DNA of 64,000 bases from Uloborus plumipes (GCA_038373865.1 JAXGGA010003368.1:1-64000), one strand, 5' to 3'; counted from the first letter of the stretch, positions 33,601 to 46,113 are shown. Made by a program: numbers and translations. Notes: generated by a model from the sequence alone, not told the origin.

Positions 33601-35326
33601 GGGGCTAGAGAGCTTTCTTAATTTTTCAAACACTGGGTAAACTGGGAACGAGTTATTAATTTACTCTGACTTTAAATTTTTCTTCGTTGAGCTTAGAACC
33701 CCTTCCTCATCCCATTATATCTTCTTCCTCTTTTTTCCTTTAATTCTCACGCGATATTCGACAGTTTATTTAACACAGTAGCTTACGATTTCGGTTCCAA
33801 TAATTTGAGCTCAATGAAACAATAAACAAACCAAAAGGGGGGGGGTGTATTCATATTAGTCAACCTCAAACGTAAACTTCAGCAACATGTCACCATGTAA
33901 TTAAAAGTAAAGTTCAATGTTTGGCTTAGAAATTGGTTTAATAGCAAACTTAAACTACAACCATCTTGCTGTATATTCGTCATAACTTTCACCAATGAAC
34001 TAGTGCTTCTACAAACTTCTGAGCACTAAAAGCACCATTATATGGGTGAAACCTAGCACCAATTAAATGGTTGTAACTAAAGTTTGCTAGATTTAACCAA
34101 TTTCTTTATAAAACACTGAACTTAATTTTAAAGAGTGGGATAGACTTTTGTCGAACTGAGGAAACTGTATGTTCAAATGAGTATATCGAAACAGTCAAAG
34201 AGGAGGCGATAAATTACTGCTAAATTAAGGAATACGTTATAGCAAGGTTTCGTTAAATTGAAGTTAAACTGCTTAAATCAGCTTTAGCGAGTTATCTTAG
34301 AAAATTTTCAAGGACAATCACGAAAAAATAAATAAAATAAAATAAAATCTTTATACGATTACTGACGAGCAAGAGGTAGCAAAAAATAACTGCGGTTTAA
34401 AAAGATAGCCTTTTTTTCAAATAACATTAGAGTGCTTATTTCGTTGAAAAGCCTACTTTTTTTTACTATGCATACAAGCTTCCGAAATCTTTCAATAGCT
34501 CTAGGAGGTTAAAGTCACAGTTTAAAGGTTAAGAATGTTACTTAAAATGAATGCGAGAAAAGAGCTTTTCAATAGACTCGATCTGGCTACGTATCTTTTA
34601 GAATGGAATATTTTTGAGAGAAAAAAAAGTAGATGGAACGTCTGAAGCTTTAGAAGGAAAAGTGGATATACGTTCCGTTATGCACTTCAACTTAGTCCAA
34701 GTGGAAACAGCGAGGAGCAAGAAAAATGGCGAGGTTTTGGCTTTTCTCAAAAATCGATTTTTGTTTTCGAGACATGCACCGTTGAAGGTTGAAAAAATAA
34801 GCGTGGTGATTATAAGATAAATAGTGCTAGTGTTACGGAATAAAAATTGTGTTGTTTATTTATTTATTTATTTTCGTAATTAAATGCAATGAAAAATGAA
34901 ACATTTAAAAATGCTAGAAACCATTTATTTGTTTTTGATCGATTTTATGAGCAATTTCTTTTAGATTTTGAATTTGTGGTTAAGCAAGATTAATTCAAAT
35001 TATCCATTGATATGATAGAAATATCTCTACGATTTCTATTTTTTTCCGAAACTAATAATGCAAGTAAGGATCGAGATCTTTTTTATGAAAAAGAGAAAAT
35101 GCAGACATGTATATTTTAAATTTTTCTGCAATTTTCTTTCAATTTCAGTAATAACACCAGTGAAACATCATTTAATTGCAGTTTTAATGAATGCACACAC
35201 ATAGATGATTAAAAAAACTTGATTTGAAATATTAAAAATTGTTGGTAAAATTGAGAATAACCTTTATTAAACCTGTTTTTACGCAAAATGATCAATTCTG
35301 TTGCGTACAAAATTAAACCACGTTTT
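33601..35326. other. Gene-free AT-rich stretch
   Basis: Nothing is recognised beyond (TTTA)n near 34857-34872. Confidence 0.4.
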
Positions 35327-35334
35327 AACAAAAC

Positions 35335-35868
35335 CAGTGGTCGGAAGTAGCGCGCTACAAGTAGCGAAAATACTGTAGTAGCTACTTTTTTTAGTAGTTT
35401 GTAGTGTAGCGCACAACTTTTTAACTACTTTCAAATTTAAAAAATAAATAAATAAATAAATAAATAAAAGTTTAAAAGAAAGAGAACGAAGGAAAAAACA
35501 AGTTTTTTCTTTAGGCGAATATTCATAAAAATTGTAAAAAAAATCTAAACAGGACAAACTTTAGCAAAAAAAAAAAATAACAAAAAGAAAAAGTAACAAA
35601 TAAATTCTAAGACAATTCCTATTTCTATTTAATGTTCGAATGAGGTAATTTTTTAATCTAAACCACTTTTCGAATTTTTTCGGTCGATCCTCAAACGGTG
35701 TATTCTTGTTATTTATTTATGTTTTAAAAAGTAGCGAAGTAGCAACTACATTTCAAAAGTAGTGTAGCTCGCTACATTAAAAAAAGTAGTTGTAGCTGTA
35801 GTTAACTACATTTATAAGAAAGTAGTTGTAGTTCGCTACGAAAAATATGTAGTTTTTCCAACCATTGA
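35335..35868 (-). mobile_element. hAT-like MITE, second GTAGC-rich copy
   Basis: The ends CAGTGGTCGGAAGTAGCG and CCAACCATTG match the element at 3238-3840 in opposite orientation. Exact 8-bp duplications AACAAAAC lie at 35327-35334 and 35869-35876. The last base pairs have drifted slightly (CCATTG for CCACTG). It is 534 bp long and non-coding. Confidence 0.85.
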
Positions 35869-35876
35869 ACAAAACA

Positions 35877-36703
35877 AATTGATACACCATTAACTATGTA
35901 ATAGCGAATAATTTTTGTGATTTAAAGCTAATACTTTCGAACAGCAAATGAATGGGGGAAAACCTGATATGTATAAGTAATTTAAAAACAAGGTAAAAGA
36001 GTCTCATTATTCATCTGGCACCTTGTTTGACGTTACAAAATACTTCGTGAAAAATAATCTAAAAGAAAAACCAAAAGACTGTTTTCTTTGAATAGATTTC
36101 AAAATCGATATATTTCACCCAGTTCTGGGTAAAATACGAACTTTAACTTTTGCCTAACTCTCTTATGCTCGCTAACAACAATGTTAAAAACAATTTGATT
36201 CCGTTCGTCTTTTATTTTGATTATGAGTAGAATTATCACTTAGACGCACTGTTACGGAGTCGAAGATATTTTTCCACGTCTTTATTTCTCCCACAACATA
36301 TAAAAATCTCGTACAAGAACTTTGCAAGATTTTTATTTTTTTTTAAAGAAGTTATCATGGTATTTAGAAAGTGCGTAATAAAAGTATTTAAACTCTTTTA
36401 AAGCATTTTGCTAGTAAATCTAAACTTGTTAAGTAAAATTATGAAAATATAATTATAAAAAGTACCTGGCGACCGAGCCCCGCTCGGTTAAAAAAAAAAA
36501 AAAAGTTTGTAAATTCGTTTTTTTTTTTTTTTTTTTCTAAAATTCCAAGTACTTGTTTAGATAAACTTGAAAAGCATTTTTAAGCCCTTGGTTGCAATTA
36601 CGCATTTAAAACAGCCGCAGTTTTTTTTTAACACAACCTTATTTGGACAAGACATCATCATCAGAACCTAAAAAAACGATGCGCACTGTAAAATCACACC
36701 AGT
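35877..36703. other. Gene-free stretch with a small hairpin
   Basis: ACCGAGCCCCGCTCGGT at 36473-36489 is a perfect 7-bp-stem hairpin followed by an A run, then a T run near 36519. It resembles the end of a non-autonomous element, but I cannot bound it. Confidence 0.3.
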
Positions 36704-36770
36704 GGGCCGTGGTAGCTTGATCGGTAAGGCGCCGGGTTTGATCCCAGCCGTTGCTGCAGCTTTTTTGTTT
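36704..36770 (+). mobile_element. SINE remnant lacking the anticodon arm
   Basis: GGCCGTGGTAGCTTGATCGG (A box) is followed after only about 20 bp by GGGTTTGATCCC (B box) and a T run. In a tRNA the two boxes lie about 40 bp apart, so the anticodon arm region appears to be deleted. Confidence 0.5.
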
Positions 36771-37435
36771 TCTGGTTCTGTCGTTATTGTGCGTATGAAA
36801 TTGATCTAATGACATCTACTTTTCGACGTACCAAATTTTATTTGCTTACCTGTATCCATTGCTTACCATTGCAAAGAGTGTTCATTTTTTAAAATTTAAC
36901 ATCGCCATTTCATCCTCCAAGTCCTTCAATTGATTTCTTCTATTCGCTTCTCTCTCTCTCTCTTTTTTTCCCTCTTTTTTTCTTTTGTGCGTTTACTTAC
37001 GTTCCAATCAAGAAAAATTAAACTTGCTTATCAGTTCCTTCCGTCAATATTTTTTTTTGGTCTTGATATAATTTTTAATAATGTTTCCGTATTTTATTTA
37101 ACTGTTTTACTCTGACACGTTTCAAATATTTTAATCAGATTATCACTTTATTTTCTATGGTACTGAGCATGATAACAATTAGTCTAGATCAGATATATAC
37201 TTTTATTTCCTTCAAAGCAGAAAATAAAATAAATACTCCTTGACATTTTTTGAAAGAGTAAAGGCAATAATAATTAGTCAATTCCATGACGAAGAGAGAG
37301 AAAGAGAGAGAAAAGAAACATTTTAAGGATAGAATAAAATATGGCACGGAAAGAAGCAATGTACTGTTCTGATGTTCAACATTTAGACATTATGTATTTC
37401 AAAAGGAAAATAAAAAAAAACATCAAAATGAAATA
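36771..37435. other. Gene-free stretch
   Basis: (CT)n near 36950-36962 and (GA)n near 37291-37311; nothing else is seen. Confidence 0.4.
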
Positions 37436-38952
37436 CACTCATTTCCAAAATTATCTTTACATATACAAAATTAATGATATTCAATAAAATGCCCGATCAA
37501 TGTGATCCATTTTGGCAGAAAATGTGTGAAAAACAAGCCTAATTAGTATTATCCAATAAAAAGTTATCAAACCAGTCTACGATATGCAAATATAGGCTTA
37601 CGTCATCCGATGCGTAACCAAGAGCTTTGAGCAGAACGAGTAACTAAGTAAATCTCTGCGATATAACGTTTGATTTCAGCGTGTAATTGCTCAAATCGGC
37701 TTGCTATGACTTCGATGTATCATTTGGAAGAATCTGTGAAGTGGCGACTCATCGTCTGTTTAGAAGCAGGGTAGCCTATCACGAACGTAGCCAGATGTCG
37801 GAACATTTCATAGACAGTCTCCACATTATGGAAACAGTTTCAAACTGAGGGAACTGTTGTAAGAAGGGTTGGACAAGGCCGTAAACGAATGATAACTGCC
37901 TTCGAAGATCGATATTTATTTAGCACTAAATGCAATTTGTAACAGGAAATCTACTGCCCACCAATTAGCTTCAGAGCGTTTAGTCGCCTCTGGAACTGCT
38001 GTATCACGGCAAACGGTATACAGAAGGCTTATTAATACATGCTTTTATGCCAGAAGGCCAAGGGCATGTGTTTCACTGTCCACACAACATAAAAGGGAAC
38101 GCCGGAATAGGTGCAAAGCACATCAGAGCTGGAGTGAACACCAATGGCCCCATGTTCTGTTTACTGATGAGTCAAGGTTTAGTTTTACAGGTGATTCTAA
38201 ACGGGTTTACATGTGGAGGGAGTCAGGAACACGAAATCATCCCTCAAACATTATGGAACGTGACCGTTTCGGTCGTACTGGTGTAATGGTATGGGGCGGA
38301 ATAATGATCAATGGTCGTACACCTCTACAAGTTTTCGACAGTGGGTCTGTGACCGGCGAGAGATATCGGGATGCAGTGCTAGAGTCTTATGTCAGACTTT
38401 TCAGAGGTGCATATTACCCTGACCTTTAATTTATGGATGAAAATGCTTGTCCAAATCAAGCAACGGTTGTTGACGACTTCCTTGAAAGGGAAGGCATCGG
38501 GCGAATACCATGACCAGCACAGTCTCCTGATCTGAATCAGACAGAGAATTGATAAGACAACCTTGAAAGAGCAATTGCACCTAAACCTCATCCTCCTCGA
38601 ACTGTAAATGCCCTGAAGACGGCATTATTTGGAGAGTGGAGCTTAATTCCCCAAACTGTGGTTAACAACGTTATTACCAGCATGAAAACACGTTGTGATA
38701 TGTGTGTGTAAGTCAGGGGAGATCATATTCCGTATTAAAATCGTAAGGCTTAATTCTGTTTTGCGTTATTCCTTTTTTCTGAGATTGTTTTTCCACATTT
38801 TATTACCCTTTTTTAAGTTTCATGCTACAGTTTTATAATATGTGCAATGCCCTTACTTTTTCCCTTTGTTATATATGTGTCATAGTGATTCCTAGTTCAC
38901 AGTTTCTAAATCCGTGAATTTAATCATGTAAGGATAATTTTGGACAGGAGTG
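37436..38952 (+). mobile_element. Old Tc1-like transposon
   Basis: The termini are CACTCATTTCCAAAATTATC and, inverted, CACTCCTGTCCAAAATTATC, flanked by TA (37434-37435 and 38953-38954). The 1,517-bp length includes a full-length but heavily decayed transposase. Confidence 0.85.
37706..38709 (+). pseudogene. Tc1-like transposase, multiply disrupted
   Basis: From ATG at 37706 (MTSMYHLEESVKWR, the helix-turn-helix region) to TAA at 38707-38709, homologous pieces are scattered over different frames. The best piece, 38250-38428, reads GVMVWGGIMINGRTPL. It is followed after a TAA by MDENACPNQA and SPDLNQTEN. The residue normally Asp before Asn in the D-N-A motif is Glu here. Spacing to the last acidic residue is 34, as in canonical Tc1 (DD34E). 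The many stops mark a dead, old copy. Confidence 0.85.
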
Positions 38953-38954
38953 TA

Positions 38955-40186
38955 TTATAAATGTTACAAAGTGTCGTATTTCACAGTGATGAGTTGAATT
39001 TGAATTACTTTTTATTAGTTGTTAGTAGTTACTTTTTATTACTTAGTATTTTAGTTGAATTTGAATTAGACAGATATAGCTAAAATTATTTTCGACTACA
39101 AACAGGATTGCACAAAATCAAGAACCTAATTAGAGACGGAATGACTGGCCTTACTCATTATTGAGGCTATACTTAAACTGGTTTTACCCCAAGATGAATA
39201 TATATTTTTTAGAAATGTGTTATTATTCAGGGAAAAAAATAGAAAAAGTATCTAGTAACGTTTCTTGTAACGTCGTAACTCGTAACAAAGAAAAAAAATA
39301 TCTCGTAAGTTTATGAAACGAAATTACACAAGCCTTTTAGTTTCACAACTTAAAGAATTAGAAGATATAGACTTCTTGCGTCACTATCTGTAATAACAGG
39401 GCACACGACTAGCATTTCCAACAAATCAATCGTTCAAATTAAGGATCGTGCAGCCGCCGGGTGTGGGGGGGGGGCGGTAGATTGAGCAACTCCTTTCACT
39501 TTCCAGGAAGTGGACAGTTTCGAAGTCAGCTTTTGCGGAATGCGATGACGCAATTTTATTATATCTATTTTTTAAATTATTAGTCGTTCACGGGGTCAGT
39601 ATTCAAATTTCTACTGTGCGATATATTGAATTTATGCTTCAAAACCCGTGATTCTTCATCGAACATTAGAACCAGTCCCAGCGATTTGTCACACCCAAAA
39701 GAATTCAGCCACACACCGTCGTTCCATTTTTTTTTCTTTGACTAAAAAAAGTGATACAATCCTCTTGTTCATAGATTTACTAGTAACATCGCTCTCTGCA
39801 TAGAAGTTCTTAATAAAAACTTTTCATCCAACATCCGTGATTTTTGCTTTGTTCATATAGACCTAAGCTCCTACATTCCACCAGCTTTTACCAGTTTTTT
39901 GTATTCACAGAAAAGTATTTTTGGAATACTTTTGTTTAAAGTTTAAATTTGAAAACTGATCGTTTCTTTCAAATATGTTTTTGTAATACAATCTTTCATA
40001 TTCAATTAATCATTGGTCTAACTTCGGTTCTTTTCCCTTGGCATTGTCAACTTTTAAAGTTCACCCGTCAAGGAAAAAAGAAAAATGGCTAAATTTCTAA
40101 ACCTCATTCAAAATGCCGCTGAAAAATGAATTAGTGTCTGCTAGAGCTATGGATTGAACAGATTATCCAATGAAAACAAGAGCTTT
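38955..40186. other. Gene-free stretch
   Basis: Nothing is recognised. There is a G run near 39466-39474. Confidence 0.4.
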
Positions 40187-40510
40187 CTAAAAAGGGAAGG
40201 ATTGGCGCGGAATTTCCGAAACTACGTGCCATCGTGCGGGGGTGACACACTGCTGACGTCGCGTGTTGATGGCCATAAATAAGGCTGGTGTCGCTCCGAA
40301 ATGAAGAAATACACGTGTGACGGATTTATGGTGCCACAGCTGGGTGCCTAAGGGGAGGTTTTTATTCCTGCACAATACCGGACTTTATTCGAGATTTCAT
40401 TTATTCATGGGTGCACCGTCAAAGGTGTGGAAAGTAATCCTTCAAGCGGGTGTTTGCATCATAAGCGCCGACATTCCAAATGCCATGGGATGGGAGTACC
40501 TTTTAATGTA
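40187..40510. promoter_or_regulatory. GC-richer, motif-dense candidate regulatory block
   Basis: Non-repetitive, with CTGACGTCGCG (a CRE-like TGACGTC) near 40253, GGCCATAAATAAGG near 40271 and several TTTATGG/TTTATTC words that resemble homeodomain sites. This is motif spotting only. No transcript evidence is visible. Confidence 0.15.
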
Positions 40511-40891
40511 AAAAATGGGATTAAAAATTATGGGTGCGAGTTTTGCACCGGATATTAAAAGTGAGTTTAAAATAAGGAAATCCTTCATGTATCCAATGTT
40601 GTTTTTTGGAACAAGATTTCGGGAGTTCTTTAATTTTTAGAAACATTTCACTGTTGGTGGTCTGGTTGCTTGGCAATGGTTTCCAAGAATTTCAAACAAA
40701 ATTCGAAGAGCCCAAGATTTCTATTGATAATCCAAGATCTTAGAAATTAACTCAAGTTTTAGCAAACTTGCTGTTTCACCATTTTTTCGTAGTATACGTT
40801 AGACGAGATTAAATCCTGTCCGAAATTGAAAGATCTTCTATCTGTTCTAAAACGTTCTGGTACATTTCAAATTTCTTCAGAGAGGAAAAGG
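40511..40891. other. Unassigned spacer
   Basis: No gene or repeat boundary is seen. Confidence 0.3.
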
Positions 40892-40899
40892 GTGTGCAA

Positions 40900-41334
40900 T
40901 AGAGATGAGCCGGGCTTGGCCCGAGCCCGAAAGCCCGAGCCCGAGACGGACTCGGGCCCTTTAACTTCAAGTAACTTTCGGGCTCGGGCGGGCTCGGGCT
41001 CCGTTTTTATACAAATACAACGTTCACGGAATAAAATATTGGGGTAATTAAAGAGCGTGAGAACAGTTTTTCTTAATGGCAACAATAATAATAATAATAA
41101 TTCAAAAAGATAGCACCTACTTGTAATATATTTGCGATTGCTATTACGATATACCATATGGCAGTGCATCCCAAGTGGAAATTAAAAATATATATTGATG
41201 TTTGATACACTCGGGCTCGGGCCGGATCGGGCTCAAAACATGACAATATCACTCGGGCTCGGGCGGGCTCGGATTAAAAATTCTCGGGCTTGGGCGGGTT
41301 CGGGCCTTCAAAAGTGAGCCCGAACTCATCTCTA
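40900..41334. mobile_element. CG-rich hAT-like MITE
   Basis: The termini TAGAGATGAGC and, inverted, TAGAGATGAGT are flanked by exact 8-bp copies of GTGTGCAA (40892-40899 and 41335-41342). The two end regions are dense arrays of CGGGCTCGGGC-type words in both orientations; the middle is AT-rich with (AAT)n. It has no coding capacity and its composition contrasts sharply with the surroundings. Confidence 0.88.
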
Positions 41335-41342
41335 GTGTGCAA

Positions 41343-42779
41343 TGCATTGTACAATGAATATGAATGGAAGTTTTAAAAGATGTTTTGAAATTACAGGTTC
41401 GCGTTGTATACTCCTGCATATGCGGTACATATATTTTTCTTTCCTTAAGCATATATTGTATACTTATACATTTCCCCACAGACTTGCATCACGGTTTTGT
41501 TTTTAGGCAAAATAATATTTCAGCTCTCAATTATTGTGTAAAAAATGTCAAACAATATTAAAAGTTTGTTTTTAAGAAGCAATGTTTAATTTGAATGGTA
41601 AAGAAACAAAAAAATCTATCTAATCAAAAGAGAACGTCTTGATTGGAAAAAGAACATTTATTTAAAAAAAGCTATGTGAGTATTATTCATAATTTCCTTT
41701 TCAGTTTGAGCACCTTTATCTCATCAGCATTTTCCCGTGTTAGTTTGATACTAGCTAAAGGCAAGTAAACACAGTGACTGATTTACAGGTCTGGAGGCCC
41801 TTCACAATACATTTTGGAAGGCACAACCCAGCACTTATCGCAGAGCTATGTGAAACAATCAAAATGTGCATTTTTGCATTTGCCTGGAGTTTTTTGTAGC
41901 CTTAGAGGCCTTTCGAAATTGCGGCATAGTAAATAAAATATTGCATGTAGATGACGCTATGATCGAAAACTGAAAAATGCATATATGAAAGACAAGAACT
42001 CCCACAGGACATCCGCCGAGGGGGCTCTTGAAAGTCAAACCTTCCAAGAAAACTTAGGTTTTTAACATATATTGCCAGTTTTTTTTTTTTTTTCCAAGTG
42101 GAGAACGTTATGACCAAGCCCTCATTTCCCAGAAGTTAAATTCTGGGTGCGCTAGTGCCTGAAGCGAAGTTGAAAATTATCGAAATCTTCTAAGAACTAC
42201 CAAAGGGGCACACGTAATGAATTTACTAGTTCGGGAGCCCATCGCAATGTATTTTCTGGGCCTCTTTGTCTATCACAGAACTTTGCAAAACATTCATTCA
42301 TCTTGTGCATTTTAAAATCATCTTGGGGCCCTTATGGTAGCGTAGTCATCTCCTCGAAATAGCTACAGTAGCGACATTTTAAATTCACCACAGGTAAAAA
42401 TGTATTTTAGAAAAAATGTTTAAGATAGGGATAAAAAAAAAAAAGAACTATGTTTAAATATAAAGTTTTTTTCCCCATGAGTTTTCTTTATTAGTGCAAG
42501 ACTTTATGAATATTCTGTACTTTTCACGGGGGGGGGGGAGGAATCGGGACGTAGCTTTATTGAGTTTGGGCTATTTTTAAATTAAGTTATCTGTTCTGAG
42601 ATGGATGCATCTCTGCTCATCGATATATGGTGGTACCAGTTCTTGACAGCTCTAAAAATATCTTATATAGTCAGTAAGTCATTCATCCCCATGTTAGAAC
42701 ATTGTCTCGGCTCACGGTTTTTATTCACGGCCCCGTAAAACGATTTTATTTAGCATATACTTGCCTAAGGTGCTGTGGG
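41343..42779. other. Gene-free stretch with a weak repeat pair
   Basis: Two diverged segments, about 41785-41930 and 42220-42360, share the order GGAGGCCC.TC.CAAT, CACAGA/GCAGA.CT, TTGTGCATTT and GG.GCCCTTATGG-like words. They look like old copies of one repeat. There is a G run at 42529-42538. No gene is seen. Confidence 0.35.
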
Positions 42780-43260
42780 ATCCGTTGACATGAAAATCAC
42801 CCTCCCGTGCACGCTGCTTTCACTGCACACCCGAACAACGCCGGAGATTGCGAGAGAGCCCCCCCCCCCTCCTCCCCCCACGACAATAACATAACGAGCC
42901 GCTCGGAGGAGGGGGGCAGGGGTGCGCGCGCGCCAATCGATTCTCGCCCCCCACGCCCCTGCGGAAGGGGCCACTTATGCGTCCGTTCCTGTCGCGAATA
43001 AATGCTTGTTAAACACGTTCCACAATTTCGCTCCCTCACTTTATCTCTGGAAACTCGGAGGGGGTGGATAGAACGCGCACCTCGAGAAAAGCACTCCATG
43101 TGGAACATCCCCCACCCCCCTCTCCGGATTCTCCGGGCGCACTTCAAATTCCTCCTCCACCCTCCCACGCACCCCGTTCCAATTGCGTTACTGGTGAATT
43201 TGTAGAATTCTCGAATCCCTCTCCCTCCTCCTCTCTCGGCCAGATATCGCTTGCTATTAA
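42780..43260. promoter_or_regulatory. GC-rich island
   Basis: This is the strongest GC island in the window, with GTGCGCGCGCGCCAATCG at 42923-42940, CCACGCCCCTGCGG and several C-rich tracts. It is not a recognisable repeat. Both strands are open for long stretches simply because stops are rare in GC-rich DNA. It shares CCAATCGAT and CCACGCCCC with the island at 59.4-59.8 kb. A promoter or enhancer is plausible. Confidence 0.3.
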
Positions 43261-44341
43261 AAGAAAAAACAAATAAAAAAGATACAATATTCGATTCTCG
43301 CTTTCTTGCTTGTATTACAAAGCATCCCCTTTGCCTTTTTTTTAGCATCCTATTATCGTTTAAGGTAATATCCCACTGTTTTAAGGAGTTATTACTCCTC
43401 AGGAGGGAAAGAATATAATGGAGACAAAATATTCTTTCTCTCTCTCTTTTTTCCTCCCCACCGGTCTCAGTGCAAATATTATGTGCTGATATTATTTGTG
43501 ATACGATTAGGCGAGGAATTACGAAAAGGCTTCTGTACATCCGTGCATTGGCCATTTATTTCTCGAAATTGGATACAAATCAGCTAACTTACGTGGATTG
43601 TTCTCTCTTGGCAGTAAATTTTCGCCTCAACTCGAAAGTTCTTCAAATAATGTCGTTTGTCTCTGTTATTACCTCATTTTGTATTTGCCATGGATTCGGG
43701 GGAAGAATTGAATATCTTCTTTTGATGGTTGAAATAAGAATTATAAAACGGTAGCTGATTCATTATGATGTATTTGTATACGTACTAGGGGCAGGGGATT
43801 AAAATTGGCGAGATAAGAGGACAAAGAATATTGGGCTGAGTATGGTATTTTCACCGCTGGGTTTCAAAAAATGGCTACAAACATTTTTTTTAATCTGCAA
43901 AGTGATTGAGAAATGTGTAAAGTAACCAAAGTACGGTATATTGGGCTTCATTATGAGAAAAAATACGGTTAAATGCATTTTTAACGTCGATTCTCGAATA
44001 ATCTCGCTAAATATCGCCAAACTGAACCCGAATGTGGCATCTCATCTTTGTCACGAATTTAGTGATGACAAAAACTTGCTTACAAAAAGGGAAATAAATG
44101 AAACAGGATTACAGATGACTTATTTTTTAATCAAGTGTTCAGTAAAAGGTTTTAATTTCTGAACATAAAATGAAAGACATTGCATTCGCTCGCCATCATC
44201 AAAACAACAGCCTAGATTTAATTGGTTCCACAGCTTTAAGTTCCCACTTTTATTTTTTAATTTCAACAAGTCACAAGTCATTCGAAAAAAGTTTTGCTTT
44301 ATAGGAGGCTGCCACTTTTTTCCTTTCTTCTTTTTTGCACA
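43261..44341. other. Gene-free stretch
   Basis: Nothing is recognised. Confidence 0.4.
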
Positions 44342-45773
44342 GGGAGTGATTCATACCAACTCACCAGAAAAAAGAAAAGTTGGTCGCACGACCAACTCGG
44401 ATTTTCTTTTAATTTGGCACACATGTTGATCATATAGAGGCATGGAAAAGTTCAAATTGTTAGGTTCCTGCTCCACTTATTTTCTGAGATACATGCCCTC
44501 AAAGTTTGTCCGCAACGTCAAAATACTAAAAAAGTGATGTTATTTAATCATGTTTTATAAAAAAAATCGTAATCATGCAAAATAAAAGTGTTAGATATCT
44601 ATGAAAACTAGTTACTCCAGGCATTCAGAAAAAAATACTAGAATGTTCATAATGAAAATTGCTAAGGTACAGGGCTCTTTGAAGTTGTAATCACAAAAAC
44701 TCGATTTTGCCGATTTTGCTAAAACTGAGGAATTTATTCCAAAAAAAGGAAGACACAATCAAAGGTTTACTCACTTTCTGGTAGTGTACAGATGTTTACT
44801 ATAAATGGTTACATAATACATAACTTGGATTTCTCACTCCTTCTTGGAAATATTTAAGCTTAAAGATAAGCCATAAGGCAAAAACATGCGTTTTTGGCCA
44901 TCTTGGCAGCCATTTTTCTCATAAAGGGGGAGCAGTAGAAACTTTAATTTTTTTTTTTTTTTTTAAACAAGCCACTGATATGCTAGCTATTCACAGGAAA
45001 AGAGTTTACTTTTGGTTATTTCTTCCATTAAGAGATATCCTGCTGACAGTATATGCATGTTTTTCGCGACGACCATATGCTTTTGTTCCCCCTCTCATGG
45101 ACTTAAAATTAATTAAACCAAAAAATAATGATATATTTATTAATAGCTGTATTATCTATACCCAATATGTCATGAAATTTAATTTATTAAATCATTGAAC
45201 AATAAATTAGATAATTGATGAAAGCAAGAAATAGTATTTCTCTGATGCCTGAGCATTATGCATTCATAATTACAAAGCACTAAATACTTTCTTGAGAAAT
45301 TAATTAACATAAAGGAGCTCTAAATATTTATATTATAAGCAATACCCAATCTTGTGATTGGGATATTCCTGTTTTTAATTGCAGAATTTCTTGAATATCA
45401 CATGAATATCAGGAAAAGAAATGAGGTCTTTTCGTTTGATGTAGGATATTTTATGACAAATTTCATTTGATGGGCTACTAACTGAGCATGGTAATAAAGA
45501 GTAATTAATTTCAGCATCGAATTCCATTTTACCTTATTAACAGTTAAATATTTACAAAATAATTAAATAAATAATTTAATATAAAGCCATGCTTGAAGAA
45601 TTAAAATTAGTGCAACTAATTTATTCCCATACTGATCTTTACAAAACTGACATGTGTTGAGCACTGATAAGAACTGAAAAGAATAAGTTTACTCACTAAA
45701 ATACTAGTTCACAAATACTATAAAGCATACATTCTATTTTCTACAAAATAATACTGCAACAAAGAACAAGGGC
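44342..45773 (+). repeat. Left arm of the large inverted repeat
   Basis: An uninterrupted arm of about 1.43 kb. It keeps the empty site of the Helitron at about 44855-44862. The open frame at 44980-45198 has a similar counterpart in the right arm; I take it as a by-product of arm similarity. Confidence 0.85.
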
Positions 45774-45783
45774 ATAAAGGGGT

Positions 45784-46113
45784 AAGTATTAAAGAATTTC
45801 TTGAAAAATCAATTAAAATAAAGGAGCTTCGAATATTTATCTCATAAGCAATACCGTAAAGTCGGGTTACTTGGACCCTAGGGGGTTACTTGAGCCCATT
45901 ACAGTAAAATGATAAAATCTAGGTTTGGTACTTATTAGTTGAAGACTTGCACGTAGTTCCTCGTTTCTCCTCTAGGTAAAAGCACTCTGCAGTCTCTAAT
46001 GGTAGTACCAAACCCAGATTTTATCATTTTACTGTGGGCTCAAGTAACCTCCTTGTGGGTCCAAGTAACCCGACTTTACGGTACCCAATCTTGTAATTGG
46101 GATGTTCCTGATT
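45784..46113. repeat. Spacer carrying a third copy of an arm segment
   Basis: AGAATTTCTTGA...AAAGGAGCTTC...ATAAGCAATA (45791-45853), continued by CCCAATCTTGTAATTGGGA (46084-46102), is a direct repeat of 45286-45375 in the left arm. The MITE splits it. Confidence 0.75.
45854..46081. mobile_element. TA-site MITE in the spacer
   Basis: The termini CCGTAAAGTCGGGTTACTTG are inverted at the right end; both are flanked by TA (45852-45853 and 46082-46083). Comparison with 45346-45353 (CAATACCC) in the left arm gives the empty site with a single TA. Sub-terminal AAAATGATAAAATCT pairs inverted with AGATTTTATCATTTT. Confidence 0.88.

Noticed and set aside
42797..43555. 252-codon minus-strand open frame as a gene
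   Set aside because: It lies across a GC-rich island where stops are rare; the product is biased (Arg/Gly-rich), no domain is recognisable and the plus strand is also open.
44980..45198. Frame conserved between the two arms as a coding gene
   Set aside because: The arms are near-identical DNA, so the frame is shared without selection; it ends differently in the right arm.
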